From positions 930,001 to 994,000 of the forward strand of contig NC_005027.1 of NCBI RefSeq assembly GCF_000196115.1: 64,000 nucleotides of DNA, written 5' to 3'. Source of the stretch: Rhodopirellula baltica SH 1. Its GTDB lineage: Bacteria > Planctomycetota > Planctomycetia > Pirellulales > Pirellulaceae. Below the pieces are notes generated by a model that was not told the DNA's origin, ran no database searches, and saw only the letters and a program-made list of their open reading frames with translations. Below are positions 20,711-31,123 of the stretch, piece by piece; position 1 is the stretch's first letter; each line of letters starts with the position of its first letter. The translations under genes and the position numbers were made by a program.

Positions 20711-21970
20711 ATGCTCTCCCTTCCTCTGATGATTGCGGCCTCCGCCAGCACGGTCGTCATTCTCGGCGTCGTCATGTTCACCGTTGTGGTGATCGCATTG
20801 GTGCTGCTGATTCTGGCCGCCAAGAGCCAATTGGTTGCTTCCGGTCCGGTCAAAATCATGATCAACGGCCAAAAAGAAATTTCCGTCCCCGCCGGCGGAA
20901 AGCTGCTTGGTGCTCTCGCTGATGCGGGCATCTTTGTCAGCAGTGCGTGCGGCGGCGGTGGTACCTGTGCTCAGTGCAAGGTCAAGGTTTCTGAAGGCGG
21001 CGGTGACTTGTTGGCGACCGAAGCTGGTCACATCAACAAGAAAGAAGCCGCCGAGGGCGAACGTTTGTCATGCCAAGTCGCGGTGAAAACCGACATGGTC
21101 GTGGAAGTTCCACCAGAAGCGTTCGACACCCAGAAATGGGAGTGCACGGTCAAGAGCAACGACAACGTTGCAACGTTCATCAAAGAGTTCGTGCTTCAGC
21201 TTCCTGAAGGCGCCGAAGTCGATTTCCGTGCGGGTGGCTACATTCAAATCGAATGCCCGCCTCACGAGATCCATTACAAAGATTTCGACATCGCCGAAGA
21301 GTATCACCCCGATTGGGACCAGTACAACATTTGGCGATATGTGTCGAAGGTGGAAGAGCCCGTTGTGCGGGCGTATTCGATGGCCAACTACCCCGGCGAA
21401 AAGGGCATCATCATGCTCAACATCCGGGTCGCTTCGCCACCGCCACGTGCACCCGAGGGAACTCCTCCGGGGAAGATGAGCAGTTACATCTTCTCGCTCA
21501 AACCAGGTGACAAAGCCACGATCAGCGGTCCGTACGGTGAGTTCTTCATCAAGGACAGCGACGCAGAGATGGTTTACATCGGTGGTGGTGCTGGTATGGC
21601 ACCGCTTCGAAGTCACATCTTTGAGTTGTTCAAACGTCAAAAGACGGATCGCAAGGTCAGCTACTGGTACGGTGGTCGTAGTCTACGTGAGTTGTTCTAC
21701 ATCGAACACTTCCGTGAGATCGAGAAGGACTTCCCGAACTTCAAGTTCAACATCGCGTTGTCCGAACCACAGCCGGAAGACAACTGGGATGGCTACGTCG
21801 GATTCATTCACCAAGTCTTGTTGGACAATTACCTCAGCAAGCACCCCGCACCGGAAGACATCGAATACTACATCTGTGGTCCACCGATGATGAACGCCGC
21901 TGTGTTCCGCATGTTGGATGATTTGGGTGTGGAACCCGAAAACATCGCGTACGATGACTTCGGTGGCTGA
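20711..21970 (+). CDS. nqrF: Na+-NQR subunit F (NADH dehydrogenase, FAD, [2Fe-2S])
   Basis: NqrF, 419 residues, the NADH-oxidising subunit. It has an N-terminal helix ([23 protein letters not shown]), a ferredoxin-like domain with cysteines in [17 protein letters not shown] and ERLSCQV, an FAD-binding domain with RAYSMANYP, and a NADH domain with [15 protein letters not shown] and the C-terminal YYICGPPMM. All residues needed for the FAD and [2Fe-2S] centres appear present. ATG at 20711 follows a dispersed hairpin. Confidence 0.97.
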   Translation: MLSLPLMIAASASTVVILGVVMFTVVVIALVLLILAAKSQLVASGPVKIMINGQKEISVPAGGKLLGALADAGIFVSSACGGGGTCAQCKVKVSEGGGDLLATEAGHINKKEAAEGERLSCQVAVKTDMVVEVPPEAFDTQKWECTVKSNDNVATFIKEFVLQLPEGAEVDFRAGGYIQIECPPHEIHYKDFDIAEEYHPDWDQYNIWRYVSKVEEPVVRAYSMANYPGEKGIIMLNIRVASPPPRAPEGTPPGKMSSYIFSLKPGDKATISGPYGEFFIKDSDAEMVYIGGGAGMAPLRSHIFELFKRQKTDRKVSYWYGGRSLRELFYIEHFREIEKDFPNFKFNIALSEPQPEDNWDGYVGFIHQVLLDNYLSKHPAPEDIEYYICGPPMMNAAVFRMLDDLGVEPENIAYDDFGG

Positions 21971-22035
21971 TGAGACGGTGATTGGTTGCCGTTGCAAACC
22001 AATCTGAAAGCAATTGAGGGTTGCGAGTTCGTAGG

Positions 22036-22233
22036 CAACCGAGGCCCTCGGTTGTCGTCCAGTTTGAATGCAACTGAGAGCCTCAGTTGCTTACGAGATT
22101 GATGCGACTGAGAGCCTCAGTCGCCTACGAGTGAGCCACCGTCCGAGTCTCTCGGTTTCGATGCATTTATGTGGACAACCGAGGCCCTCGGTTGTCAGGT
22201 TTCACGTCGGCAACCGAGGCCCTTTCGGTTGCC
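22036..22233. repeat. Array of six covarying short palindromes
   Basis: Six hairpin units lie between nqrF and apbE. Unit 22036-22054 has CAACCGAG/CTCGGTTG, 22070-22090 has GCAACTGAG/CTCAGTTGC, 22104-22124 has GCGACTGAG/CTCAGTCGC, 22143-22155 has CCGAG/CTCGG, 22174-22196 has GACAACCGAG/CTCGGTTGTC, and 22209-22233 has GGCAACCGA/TCGGTTGCC. The first five have 3-nt loops. Differences between units are paired so that the stem stays intact. Distances between units are irregular, which argues against CRISPR. The rest of the 400-bp gap has no visible gene. Confidence 0.85.
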
Positions 22234-22370
22234 TTCCTGATTGCCAGTGCAAACGATTGCATTCGGGATGGTCACTGATCTCGTTGGCAGAACCGCTCAC
22301 GCAACACGGACTGATCGCCGAACGGATTCTTCGCTCAGGACTCCAGCTCCAACCCAATGCGAATCTTTCG

Positions 22371-23690
22371 ATGAGAATTCATTCCAGCGTTGTCGCTTTC
22401 TTTGGAAGTTGGTTCCTCGCAGCGTGTTGTTGGGCGGCGACCGCACATGCCGCCGATCCATTGACCTTTCGCGGTGCGACGATGGGCACGACTTACATGG
22501 TCAAAGTCCACTCACCGCCTGAGCAACCCGAATGGGCGTCTGAGACTGAGACGGCAATCGATCGAGAGTTACGCTTAGTAAACGATCAAATGTCGACGTA
22601 TTTGAAGTCGTCTGAACTGAGCCAGTTCAATGCGTCTGAATCCACGGATTGGTTTGACGTCAGCGCCGACACCGCTCGTGTTGTCGCCGCAGCATTGCAA
22701 CTTTCAGAAAAAACTGATGGGGCGTTTGACGTCACGGTAGGACCGTTGGTGGATCGATGGAGTTTTGGTGCCGGAGAACGCAAGAACGATGTTCCCAGCG
22801 AATCGGAGTTGGATGAGCTGAAGAAGAGCGTTGGCTACCAACATCTAGAAGCACGTTTGGATCCACCGGCATTGAAGAAGGACATCGCGAATTTGCGTGT
22901 CGATCTTTCTTCGATCGCGAAGGGGCATGGCGTGGATCGGATCGTTGATTTGTTGGCTGGTCGTGATGCAGAGAACGTGTTTGTCGAGATTGGTGGCGAG
23001 GTTCGTGTGACCGGCGACAAGTCGGGTAAATCGTGGAAGGTTGGGATTCAGCGACCCGACGCGGGTGGGCAAGAATTGATGGTTGCTCACAAAATTCGTG
23101 ATGCTGCGATGGCTACCTCCGGCGACTATCGAAACTTCTTTGAGGTCGATCAGCAGCGTTACTCTCATACCATTGATCCACGGACCGGACGTCCCGTCAC
23201 CAATGGACTGGCGTCAGTCAGCGTGATCACGGATAGCTGTATGCTGGCCGATGGTTGGGCGACGGCGCTGAATGTTGTCGGACGCGAAGAAGCGATGCGT
23301 TTGGCTAGTGAGAACGACCTCAGCGTGTTGATCGTGCAGCGATTGAGCGACCGCTTAGTCTCCAGTGGGACGGGCGAGTTGGCTGAATACGCCGATGTTG
23401 ATGTTCCGAGTGATGTTTCCGTCGCGGATGACGCTGCCAAGAAGTCCGAGAAGGCCGAGGCGAAAACGTTCGCTCAGCGAATGGCACCAGTGCTGTTGAT
23501 GACCGGGATCACATTTGGTGCGGTGTTATTGGCGATGGCGGTCGGAGTGATCTTTGGCCGGCAAGCGATCAGTGGGTCGTGCGGCGGTTTGAATGCCAAG
23601 GTTGACGAAGACGGCGTTTCTCGCTGCACGATGTGCAGCACCCCTTCGGAAGCCTGCCAAGAACTTCGGGACAAGATGGCTGAGCAGTAG
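22371..23690 (+). CDS. apbE: ApbE FAD:protein FMN transferase fused to an NqrM-like domain
   Basis: 439 residues. Residues 1-28 are a signal sequence that also contains LAAC, a possible lipobox. The ApbE catalytic domain follows: TFRGATMGTTYMV, DLSSIAKGHGVDRI, VEIGGEVRVTG, SGDYRNFFEV, YSHTIDPRTGRPV and ADGWATALNV. ApbE moves FMN from FAD to threonine in S/TGAT motifs, here of NqrB and NqrC. The last 69 residues are different: a helix (about 376-395) with AMAVGVIFGR, then SGSCGGL and cysteines at 404, 419, 422 and 429. This matches the small NQR maturation protein NqrM. The ATG at 22371 begins the signal peptide; upstream in-frame codons read through the palindrome array. Confidence 0.92.
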   Translation: MRIHSSVVAFFGSWFLAACCWAATAHAADPLTFRGATMGTTYMVKVHSPPEQPEWASETETAIDRELRLVNDQMSTYLKSSELSQFNASESTDWFDVSADTARVVAAALQLSEKTDGAFDVTVGPLVDRWSFGAGERKNDVPSESELDELKKSVGYQHLEARLDPPALKKDIANLRVDLSSIAKGHGVDRIVDLLAGRDAENVFVEIGGEVRVTGDKSGKSWKVGIQRPDAGGQELMVAHKIRDAAMATSGDYRNFFEVDQQRYSHTIDPRTGRPVTNGLASVSVITDSCMLADGWATALNVVGREEAMRLASENDLSVLIVQRLSDRLVSSGTGELAEYADVDVPSDVSVADDAAKKSEKAEAKTFAQRMAPVLLMTGITFGAVLLAMAVGVIFGRQAISGSCGGLNAKVDEDGVSRCTMCSTPSEACQELRDKMAEQ

Positions 23691-23800
23691 GATGGCTGAG
23701 AAGTAGGTCGAATTGGCTTCCAGCCATGGTGGAAGTCTGCTGAGTTCGTGTCTTGGTCGCGGGAGTGATGCCGGTGCCACGGCTGTTCGCCGAACTCAAG

Positions 23801-24622
23801 CTAACAGTCTTGCATTCGTTTTCGGAAATCGGAGAGTTCGATCTTGGGAACGATATCGCTGGTTTTGGTGCCGAGCGCGACCGCGGCGATGTAACCTTGC
23901 CGTGGAATCACGTTGCGGATCTGCCAATGACGACCTTGCGCGAGCGATTCGTCTTTTAGAATCAAGCGAGGTGAGTTGGAGGCCGCGTTCTCAAACGCGA
24001 ATTGGTCCAGCGGTGTGTTCAGACCGGTACCGATGGCTTTGATGAACGCTTCTTTGAGCGTCCAGATTTTCAGGAACAAAGCTTGTTTCGTGTCGTCATT
24101 CTTGACTCGGTCGAGCTGCTCAATTTCTTCTGGGGCAAAGTACCGTTGGGCAAGTCCGGGATCGGTCTTTCGGTCCAGGCCTTCGATGTCGACTCCGAGC
24201 CATTCGTCCGCTGCTTCGGCTCCGATTCCGCAAATCACCAGGCCCTTTGTGTGGGCGATATTGAATGGCCGACGTAATTGCTCGGGTGTTTCCACGATGG
24301 GTTTGCCATGATCCAGGTTTCTGAATTGGATCTGATGTGGGGCGGTATTCGTGTCCGCGATCAAAAAACGAGCCATGCCCCGGCCGATCACGTGTTGGTG
24401 CCGTGCCGATGCGACTCGGAATTTGGCGGCCGATTGATGTTCTTCCTGCGGCAGCCACCTCATGCAAAACGACTCGATTTTGCCGGGGGTGTCCTGGGCC
24501 GCCGAGGCGTACCAAAGCTGGATGGGCGATTGTTTGGTCAGCGGGCGATTCTGCGCAACGGAAGGCTGTTGCGAGTCGGCGGCGTTCGATTGTACGGGGG
24601 GCGTTTTCGTCATGGCTGCCAT
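23801..24622 (-). CDS. 4'-phosphopantetheinyl transferase (Sfp type)
   Basis: A 273-residue Sfp-type phosphopantetheinyl transferase, which moves the phosphopantetheine arm of CoA to carrier proteins. The two family motifs are WLGVDIEGLDR (GVDIE, magnesium site) and FLKIWTLKEAFIKAIGTGL (WxxKEAxxKA type). N-terminal FNIAHTKGLVICGIG matches the (F)NxSHxx substrate region, here with Ala before His. The start could be ATG 24622, ATG 24613 or GTG 24643; none has a clear ribosome site. It converges on apbE. No carrier protein gene is nearby. Confidence 0.87.
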   Translation of the reverse strand: MAAMTKTPPVQSNAADSQQPSVAQNRPLTKQSPIQLWYASAAQDTPGKIESFCMRWLPQEEHQSAAKFRVASARHQHVIGRGMARFLIADTNTAPHQIQFRNLDHGKPIVETPEQLRRPFNIAHTKGLVICGIGAEAADEWLGVDIEGLDRKTDPGLAQRYFAPEEIEQLDRVKNDDTKQALFLKIWTLKEAFIKAIGTGLNTPLDQFAFENAASNSPRLILKDESLAQGRHWQIRNVIPRQGYIAAVALGTKTSDIVPKIELSDFRKRMQDC

Positions 24623-24714
24623 GATCGACAAAACTGGGCCCACCCGTCAATCACGCTGACGGGGATCGCCAGAATCGTTGTTCGCAAGTGCGGCGATCAC
24701 ACGATGAGAACGAT

Positions 24715-25110
24715 ATGATCCGCCATCCATTTTCAGTGCCGTGTTTTCTCGCCGAAGACGCTCTCGAAGCGATCTCGTTTGACCGTGGGACGCTGTGGTT
24801 GGTCGCAGGTTTTTTGCTGCTGGGTTGGGTTTTGGCGAGAATGACGATTTCTCGCAAGAAGAAGGCCATTCAGCAGCGGGGTGAGAGCCGCGAAACCCAG
24901 CGGCGTTTGGATTCCCAGGTCAAAACCGCTCTCCCGCTCAGTGACGCTCCGATCGAAACGCAGCGATGGCAGGTCGCCATGTTCGATTTGCAACGCGAGT
25001 TGACCGGCGATCTGGATACCCGCATCGCGGTCGTTCAGAACTTGATCCGACAAGCCGACCAAAGAATCGCAGTGTTGCAGGAGTTGGAGCGGCGCCAGCA
25101 AGCAGGTTGA
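24715..25110 (+). CDS. Small single-helix membrane protein, unknown function
   Basis: 131 residues starting at ATG 24715; GAGAAC just upstream may serve as a ribosome site. One helix LWLVAGFLLLGWVLARMTI is followed by a basic stretch SRKKKAIQQR and a helical, probably coiled-coil C-terminal half (LQRELTGDLDTRIAVVQNLIRQADQRIAVLQELERRQ). I do not recognise a family. It is divergent from the phosphopantetheinyl transferase gene. Confidence 0.7.
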   Translation: MIRHPFSVPCFLAEDALEAISFDRGTLWLVAGFLLLGWVLARMTISRKKKAIQQRGESRETQRRLDSQVKTALPLSDAPIETQRWQVAMFDLQRELTGDLDTRIAVVQNLIRQADQRIAVLQELERRQQAG

Positions 25111-25211
25111 ACGTCGCACATTCGCGGCGTGTAACCGATAGACTGGAAGCAAGAGCCTTCGCCAATCCGGTGGCGTCGGCCTGAACCTGTCGCTGCTCGC
25201 GGAGGCCTCTC

Positions 25212-25595
25212 TTGTTTCGCTTCAGTCTTGCCACGCTGATCGCTTTGCCGATCGTGGTAGCGTCGTTTGATCTGGCGGTGGTTCATCCGGTGGTCGCGAC
25301 CGTTCTTTACTTCTCACTCGCGGCGGTTTTGGTCCTGTATGGGCTGACGGCCAAAGCGGCGGGAACTCGATTGAATGTGGAGTCCCGCCCGGGGTTGGTC
25401 TACGGCGTAGGTTGCCTGATCGCTTGCGTGGTGATTTTGCTTTGTGTGCGAACTCTTCAAATAAGTTCGTGGCGATTCCGTGAATGGTCGACGCAGCACC
25501 GTTTGAAACGGACTGGTTACAAAATAGTTTTGGAAGAGCCAACCTACGGGAAGAACGGGCAAGTGATCTCGCAGGGGTATCGCTGGGAACGGTAG
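25212..25595 (+). CDS. Small membrane protein, unknown function
   Basis: 127 residues with a TTG start at 25212; GGAGG lies about 7 bases upstream and supports it. Three hydrophobic segments are visible: FSLATLIALPIVVASFDLAVV, VVATVLYFSLAAVLVLYGL and GVGCLIACVVILLCV. The C-terminus WRFREWSTQHRLKRTGYKIV is charged. No family recognised. It is followed after 24 bp by another small membrane protein gene, so the two may be co-transcribed. Confidence 0.65.
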   Translation: MFRFSLATLIALPIVVASFDLAVVHPVVATVLYFSLAAVLVLYGLTAKAAGTRLNVESRPGLVYGVGCLIACVVILLCVRTLQISSWRFREWSTQHRLKRTGYKIVLEEPTYGKNGQVISQGYRWER

Positions 25596-25619
25596 CGTTC
25601 GGAGAGGCGGAGGGCAGCA

Positions 25620-26096
25620 ATGACGAATCCATATGAGACTCAGTCGCTGATCGAAGAACGCTATCAGGTGGATGTCGTTCGCACCCATGCAACCTATGGC
25701 CAAGCGTTGCTGGTCGGCTTCGGCGTTGCGATGATCTGTCCGGTCTATCTGGCCGTGACCTGGCACGTTCGATCAGGAACCCTTTGGGTTTCCAACCTGA
25801 TATTTTTGTTTCGCGAGTTCGCGATCCCGGCGACCGTCGGAATCGCGGTTGCGTTGGCGGCAGCTTGGTTTGTGCCATCGCGTTTCACCGGATGGCTGAC
25901 GATCGACCGCCTCTTGGTTCCAATCATCGTAAACACGGCACTGTTCTCAACCATGTTCACGATGCTGGGGTACGGGTATCTCGGCCAAACGATTCAGGTG
26001 GGCAGCTATCAGCTGACGTCGCTGGCGGCGTTCCATGCGGTGATTGTCGGCGTGGCGGTGTTTTTGCACATCGCAAGCCGGCCGCGCGGGACATGA
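25620..26096 (+). CDS. Small polytopic membrane protein, unknown function
   Basis: 158 residues beginning at ATG 25620, preceded by GGAGGCGGAGGG. The first 30 residues are polar (NPYETQSLIEERYQVDVVRT), then four hydrophobic segments follow: ALLVGFGVAMICPVYLAVTW, FAIPATVGIAVALAAAWFV, LLVPIIVNTALFSTMFTML and LAAFHAVIVGVAVFLHIA. No recognised domain. Confidence 0.7.
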   Translation: MTNPYETQSLIEERYQVDVVRTHATYGQALLVGFGVAMICPVYLAVTWHVRSGTLWVSNLIFLFREFAIPATVGIAVALAAAWFVPSRFTGWLTIDRLLVPIIVNTALFSTMFTMLGYGYLGQTIQVGSYQLTSLAAFHAVIVGVAVFLHIASRPRGT

Positions 26097-26202
26097 CATA
26101 CGGAGCAGGTTAGAACTGTCGGCGCCAACTGCTTGGGTGGCGGCTTCGGGGCGTTGGGCGAATGGACGTGAATACGTGGCTTCACGTCTCGCTTTGTTCC
26201 AA

Positions 26203-26245
26203 AGCATCGGCTTGATCGCCAGGTACAACCTGGCCTACCGATGCT
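26203..26245. repeat. Nested palindrome of the CCAGGT family
   Basis: Outer arms AGCATCGG (26203-26210) and CCGATGCT (26238-26245) enclose an inner hairpin GCCAGGT-aca-ACCTGGC (26218-26234). The preceding GCTTTG-ttc-CAAAGC is another palindrome with a 3-nt loop. The same set recurs at 30190-30517. Confidence 0.75.
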
Positions 26246-26275
26246 GTGTCGATTTTGCGTGCTGCAAACTGTGGG

Positions 26276-29054
<2,779 letters not shown>

Positions 29055-29078
29055 TCTCGCTTGACAGCGTTTCCGTAG

Positions 29079-29164
29079 GATGGTCTTCCAAGACCGTCCT
29101 GCACATTCCGCAAGTCGATCTTCCAGAACGCCCATGTCGAACGCGACGGTCTTGGAAGACCATC
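29079..29164. repeat. Pair of opposed 20-bp palindromic repeats
   Basis: A 20-nt word beginning GATGGTCTTCCAAGACC at 29079-29098 recurs as its exact reverse complement at 29145-29164. Each word is itself a near-palindrome (GGTCTT/AAGACC). The right copy continues with ATCGTACGGG, the same sequence that follows GGACTTGGAAGTCC in the 8281-9017 array. It lies in the hemB-methyltransferase gap. Confidence 0.8.
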
Positions 29165-29220
29165 GTACGGGCGACAAAACACTTCTCTTTTCATTCGAAC
29201 TTTCGCAAACACAATTCAGC

Positions 29221-29874
29221 ATGGCCGATTCACTCTCATTCGCTTGGCATTGGGAAGACACCTTGATCGCCGGCCAGGAGCGACCTTTGGCAGTGGCTTC
29301 GGATCCGGACGCGATGCTGATCGAAGCGTGCGAGCGACAAGACGCTGGCGAAGAAGGCGTGATCGATCCTTTTTGGGCGACGACATGGCGAGCGGCCTCG
29401 GGGTTGGATCGATTTTTGGATCGAGTTCCCATTCACAATCAAGACGTCCTGGAAGTTGGCTGCGGAACGGGGCACGCGGGCATCGCCGCCCTGCTGCGTG
29501 GGGCTCGCGTGACATTGACCGATGGCGTGGAAGACCCGCTGCAATTGGTGCGACTCAGTTTGTCTCGATTGGGTTTGCATGCGGACGTGCAAGTCTTCCG
29601 GCTGGGCGAGGATTCACTGGCCCCGAAGAAGTTCCCATTCATCTTAGGAAGTGACGTTACCTATTTGAGAACGCTGTGGCCGGAGCTATTGCAATCGGCC
29701 GCGGAGCATTTGACGGAGGATGGGCAGCTGATCTTGAGTGACCCTCAGCGATTGATTGCGACGGAGTTTTCTCAGTGGGTGAAAGACAAACCATGGGACT
29801 ACACCGAGCACACGGTGGAAATGGACGACGATCCCGAGCACCCCATCCGCATCATGGTTTTGACGCAAGGGTAG
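29221..29874 (+). CDS. SAM-dependent methyltransferase (lysine/nicotinamide N-methyltransferase-like)
   Basis: 217 residues with a class I SAM methyltransferase fold. Motif I is DVLEVGCGTGHAGIAALLRGARVTLTDG, and a post-I acidic position and FILGSDVTYLRTLWPELLQSA follow as in the METTL21/nicotinamide N-methyltransferase-like group, whose members often methylate protein lysines. FWATTWRAASGL before motif I fits that group. The ATG at 29221 was chosen because the longer frame upstream runs through the palindromic repeats. Substrate unknown. Confidence 0.82.
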   Translation: MADSLSFAWHWEDTLIAGQERPLAVASDPDAMLIEACERQDAGEEGVIDPFWATTWRAASGLDRFLDRVPIHNQDVLEVGCGTGHAGIAALLRGARVTLTDGVEDPLQLVRLSLSRLGLHADVQVFRLGEDSLAPKKFPFILGSDVTYLRTLWPELLQSAAEHLTEDGQLILSDPQRLIATEFSQWVKDKPWDYTEHTVEMDDDPEHPIRIMVLTQG

Positions 29875-29897
29875 GGTGCCATGCCCTCGTCGTCGTA

Positions 29898-29982
29898 GTA
29901 GCCGGATTCGCCAGAATTCGGAGTCACCAAGTTGTCGGATTTTGCGAGTCGTTTAGATCCGAATTCTGGCGAATCCGGCTAC
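29898..29982. repeat. Perfect 25-bp inverted repeat with 35-nt loop
   Basis: The left arm 29898-29922 begins GTAGCCGGATTCGCC, and the right arm 29958-29982 ends GGCGAATCCGGCTAC. All 25 positions are complementary. It begins 24 bp after the methyltransferase stop. No T-tract is present, so it may be an insertion remnant or a dispersed hairpin and not a simple terminator. Confidence 0.85.
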
Positions 29983-30023
29983 GAAGAATCGAGCAACGTC
30001 CTGCGTTTTTCTCCAAAGCAACA

Positions 30024-30170
30024 GAGTAGAACAGTTGTCCCCAACTGTTTGCGTGTCAGGGATGGAAGCATCGAGTCACGCGAAGCGAACGCGGTGAATC
30101 TTCGAAGTGGGGTGTGGTCCCACGATGTCATCCTTCGCGGCGGAACAATTGGGGGCAATTGTTCTACTCT
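30024..30170. repeat. MITE-like palindromic element (copy 2)
   Basis: The left end is AGAGTAGAACAGTTG with the hairpin AACAGTTG/CAACTGTT (30030-30049). The right end has GAACAATTG/CAATTGTTC (30143-30164) followed by TACTCT. The outer 15 bases of the two ends are inverted copies with one difference. About 95 bp lie between the end hairpins and encode nothing obvious. Confidence 0.65.
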
Positions 30171-30189
30171 GGTGAAGGCTCGTGCTTGC

Positions 30190-30517
30190 CTCGCTTTGTT
30201 CCAAAGCATCGGCTCGAGCGTCAGGTACAACCTGACCTACGCGGTGACTCACGCTCCCAAGCAAAGTAGACCAGGTTCCACCTGGCGGAGGTTGCTGGAC
30301 GGTTAGCTTTGCACTCGCGCCAAGACTGCTTTCCGCCTCGCTTTGTTCCAAAGCATCGGCTTGAGCGTCAGGTACAACCTGACCTACGCTTCCAAACCAG
30401 CAGGCCAGGTTCCACCTGGCGGTGGTGGCTGGATGGTTAACATTGCACTCGCGTCAAGACTGCTTCTCGCCTCGCTTTGTTCCAAAGCATCGGCGTGGCC
30501 GCCAGGTACAACCTGGC
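30190..30517. repeat. Cluster of CCAGGT/TCAGGT palindromes
   Basis: Three copies of the word GCTTTGTTCCAAAGCATCGG lie near 30193, 30341 and 30474. Hairpins with 3-nt loops are at 30220-30236 and 30367-30383 (GTCAGGT-aca-ACCTGAC), 30271-30285 (CCAGGT-tcc-ACCTGG), 30404-30420 (GCCAGGT-tcc-ACCTGGC) and 30501-30517 (GCCAGGT-aca-ACCTGGC). The stem difference T-A versus C-G is paired. The segment between the methyltransferase and GntR genes is otherwise empty. Confidence 0.85.
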
Positions 30518-30556
30518 CTCCGGGTTGTCCGGCGAAAAAAACTTCGAAGAAATCGC

Positions 30557-30609
30557 TTGACCCCACCACCTACCTGCTGTACCGTTTAACCAGTACACCA
30601 GTTAACCAG
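30557..30609 (+). promoter_or_regulatory. Putative promoter and operator of the GntR-ABC operon
   Basis: TTGACC (30557-30562) and TACCGT (30580-30585) are spaced by 17 bp, a fair sigma70-like pair. Directly behind lie three 8-bp tandem words, TTAACCAG, TACACCAG and TTAACCAG (30586-30609), ending 20 bp before the regulator's ATG. This position suits an operator bound by the GntR protein itself. Inference from position and repeat structure only. Confidence 0.5.
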
Positions 30610-30629
30610 CTTTGGGCATCGGTGCGAAC

Positions 30630-31037
30630 ATGTTCTTTACAGTCGACCCTTCCAACGGCGTTCCGATCTATTCTCAGATCGTTCGCCAAGTGAAATTCGC
30701 CGTCGCGGAGCAAACCTTGCGTCCGGGGCAACTTCTTCCCAGCGTTCGGCAACTCAGCCAGCAATTGGCTGTCAACCCGAACACGGTGGCTCGGGCGTTC
30801 CAGGACCTGCAATCCGAGGGCGTGATCGAAACGCTTCGTGGACGCGGCGTTGTGGTTTGCAAGGGCGCCGTCGAGCGTTGCCGAAAACAGCGACGATCGA
30901 TTCTCGCTGAACGCTTGTCGGCGGTGCTGACCGAAGCCCTGCAGGCTGGGCTGTCAGCCAAGGAGGTCCGCAAACTCGTCGACGAGCAATTGCGGACCCT
31001 CGACGGAACCATCGAAGCGATTGCCGAGTTGCAATGA
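30630..31037 (+). CDS. GntR-family transcriptional regulator (YtrA-like)
   Basis: 135 residues, the short YtrA-like form of GntR regulators with a winged helix and a short C-terminal dimerisation helix but no ligand domain. The N-terminal sequence VPIYSQIVRQVKFAVAEQTLRPGQLLPSVRQLSQQLAVNPNTVARAFQDLQSEGVIETLRGRG is typical. ATG 30630 is preferred over TTG 30612 because it starts just before the conserved VPIYSQI. YtrA-like regulators usually repress the ABC transporter genes next to them, and here an ATPase and a permease gene follow. Confidence 0.92.
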   Translation: MFFTVDPSNGVPIYSQIVRQVKFAVAEQTLRPGQLLPSVRQLSQQLAVNPNTVARAFQDLQSEGVIETLRGRGVVVCKGAVERCRKQRRSILAERLSAVLTEALQAGLSAKEVRKLVDEQLRTLDGTIEAIAELQ

Positions 31038-31123
31038 GCTTGCCGTGCGGGCGAGCACAACTGCTCGAACGCGTTTGATTCGACGCACACTGACCACCAT
31101 CTCATCGAAGCAGGATCGTCATC

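Noticed and set aside
22036-22233. CRISPR-like repeat array
   Set aside because: The units are palindromes of differing sequence with irregular spacing, and no cas gene is present.
22068-22370. N-terminal extension of the ApbE frame
   Set aside because: It translates the palindrome array; the signal peptide starts at 22371.
29875-30629. Possible tRNA or small RNA gene
   Set aside because: The hairpins belong to dispersed repeats; no cloverleaf or TTCGANNC-type arm was found.
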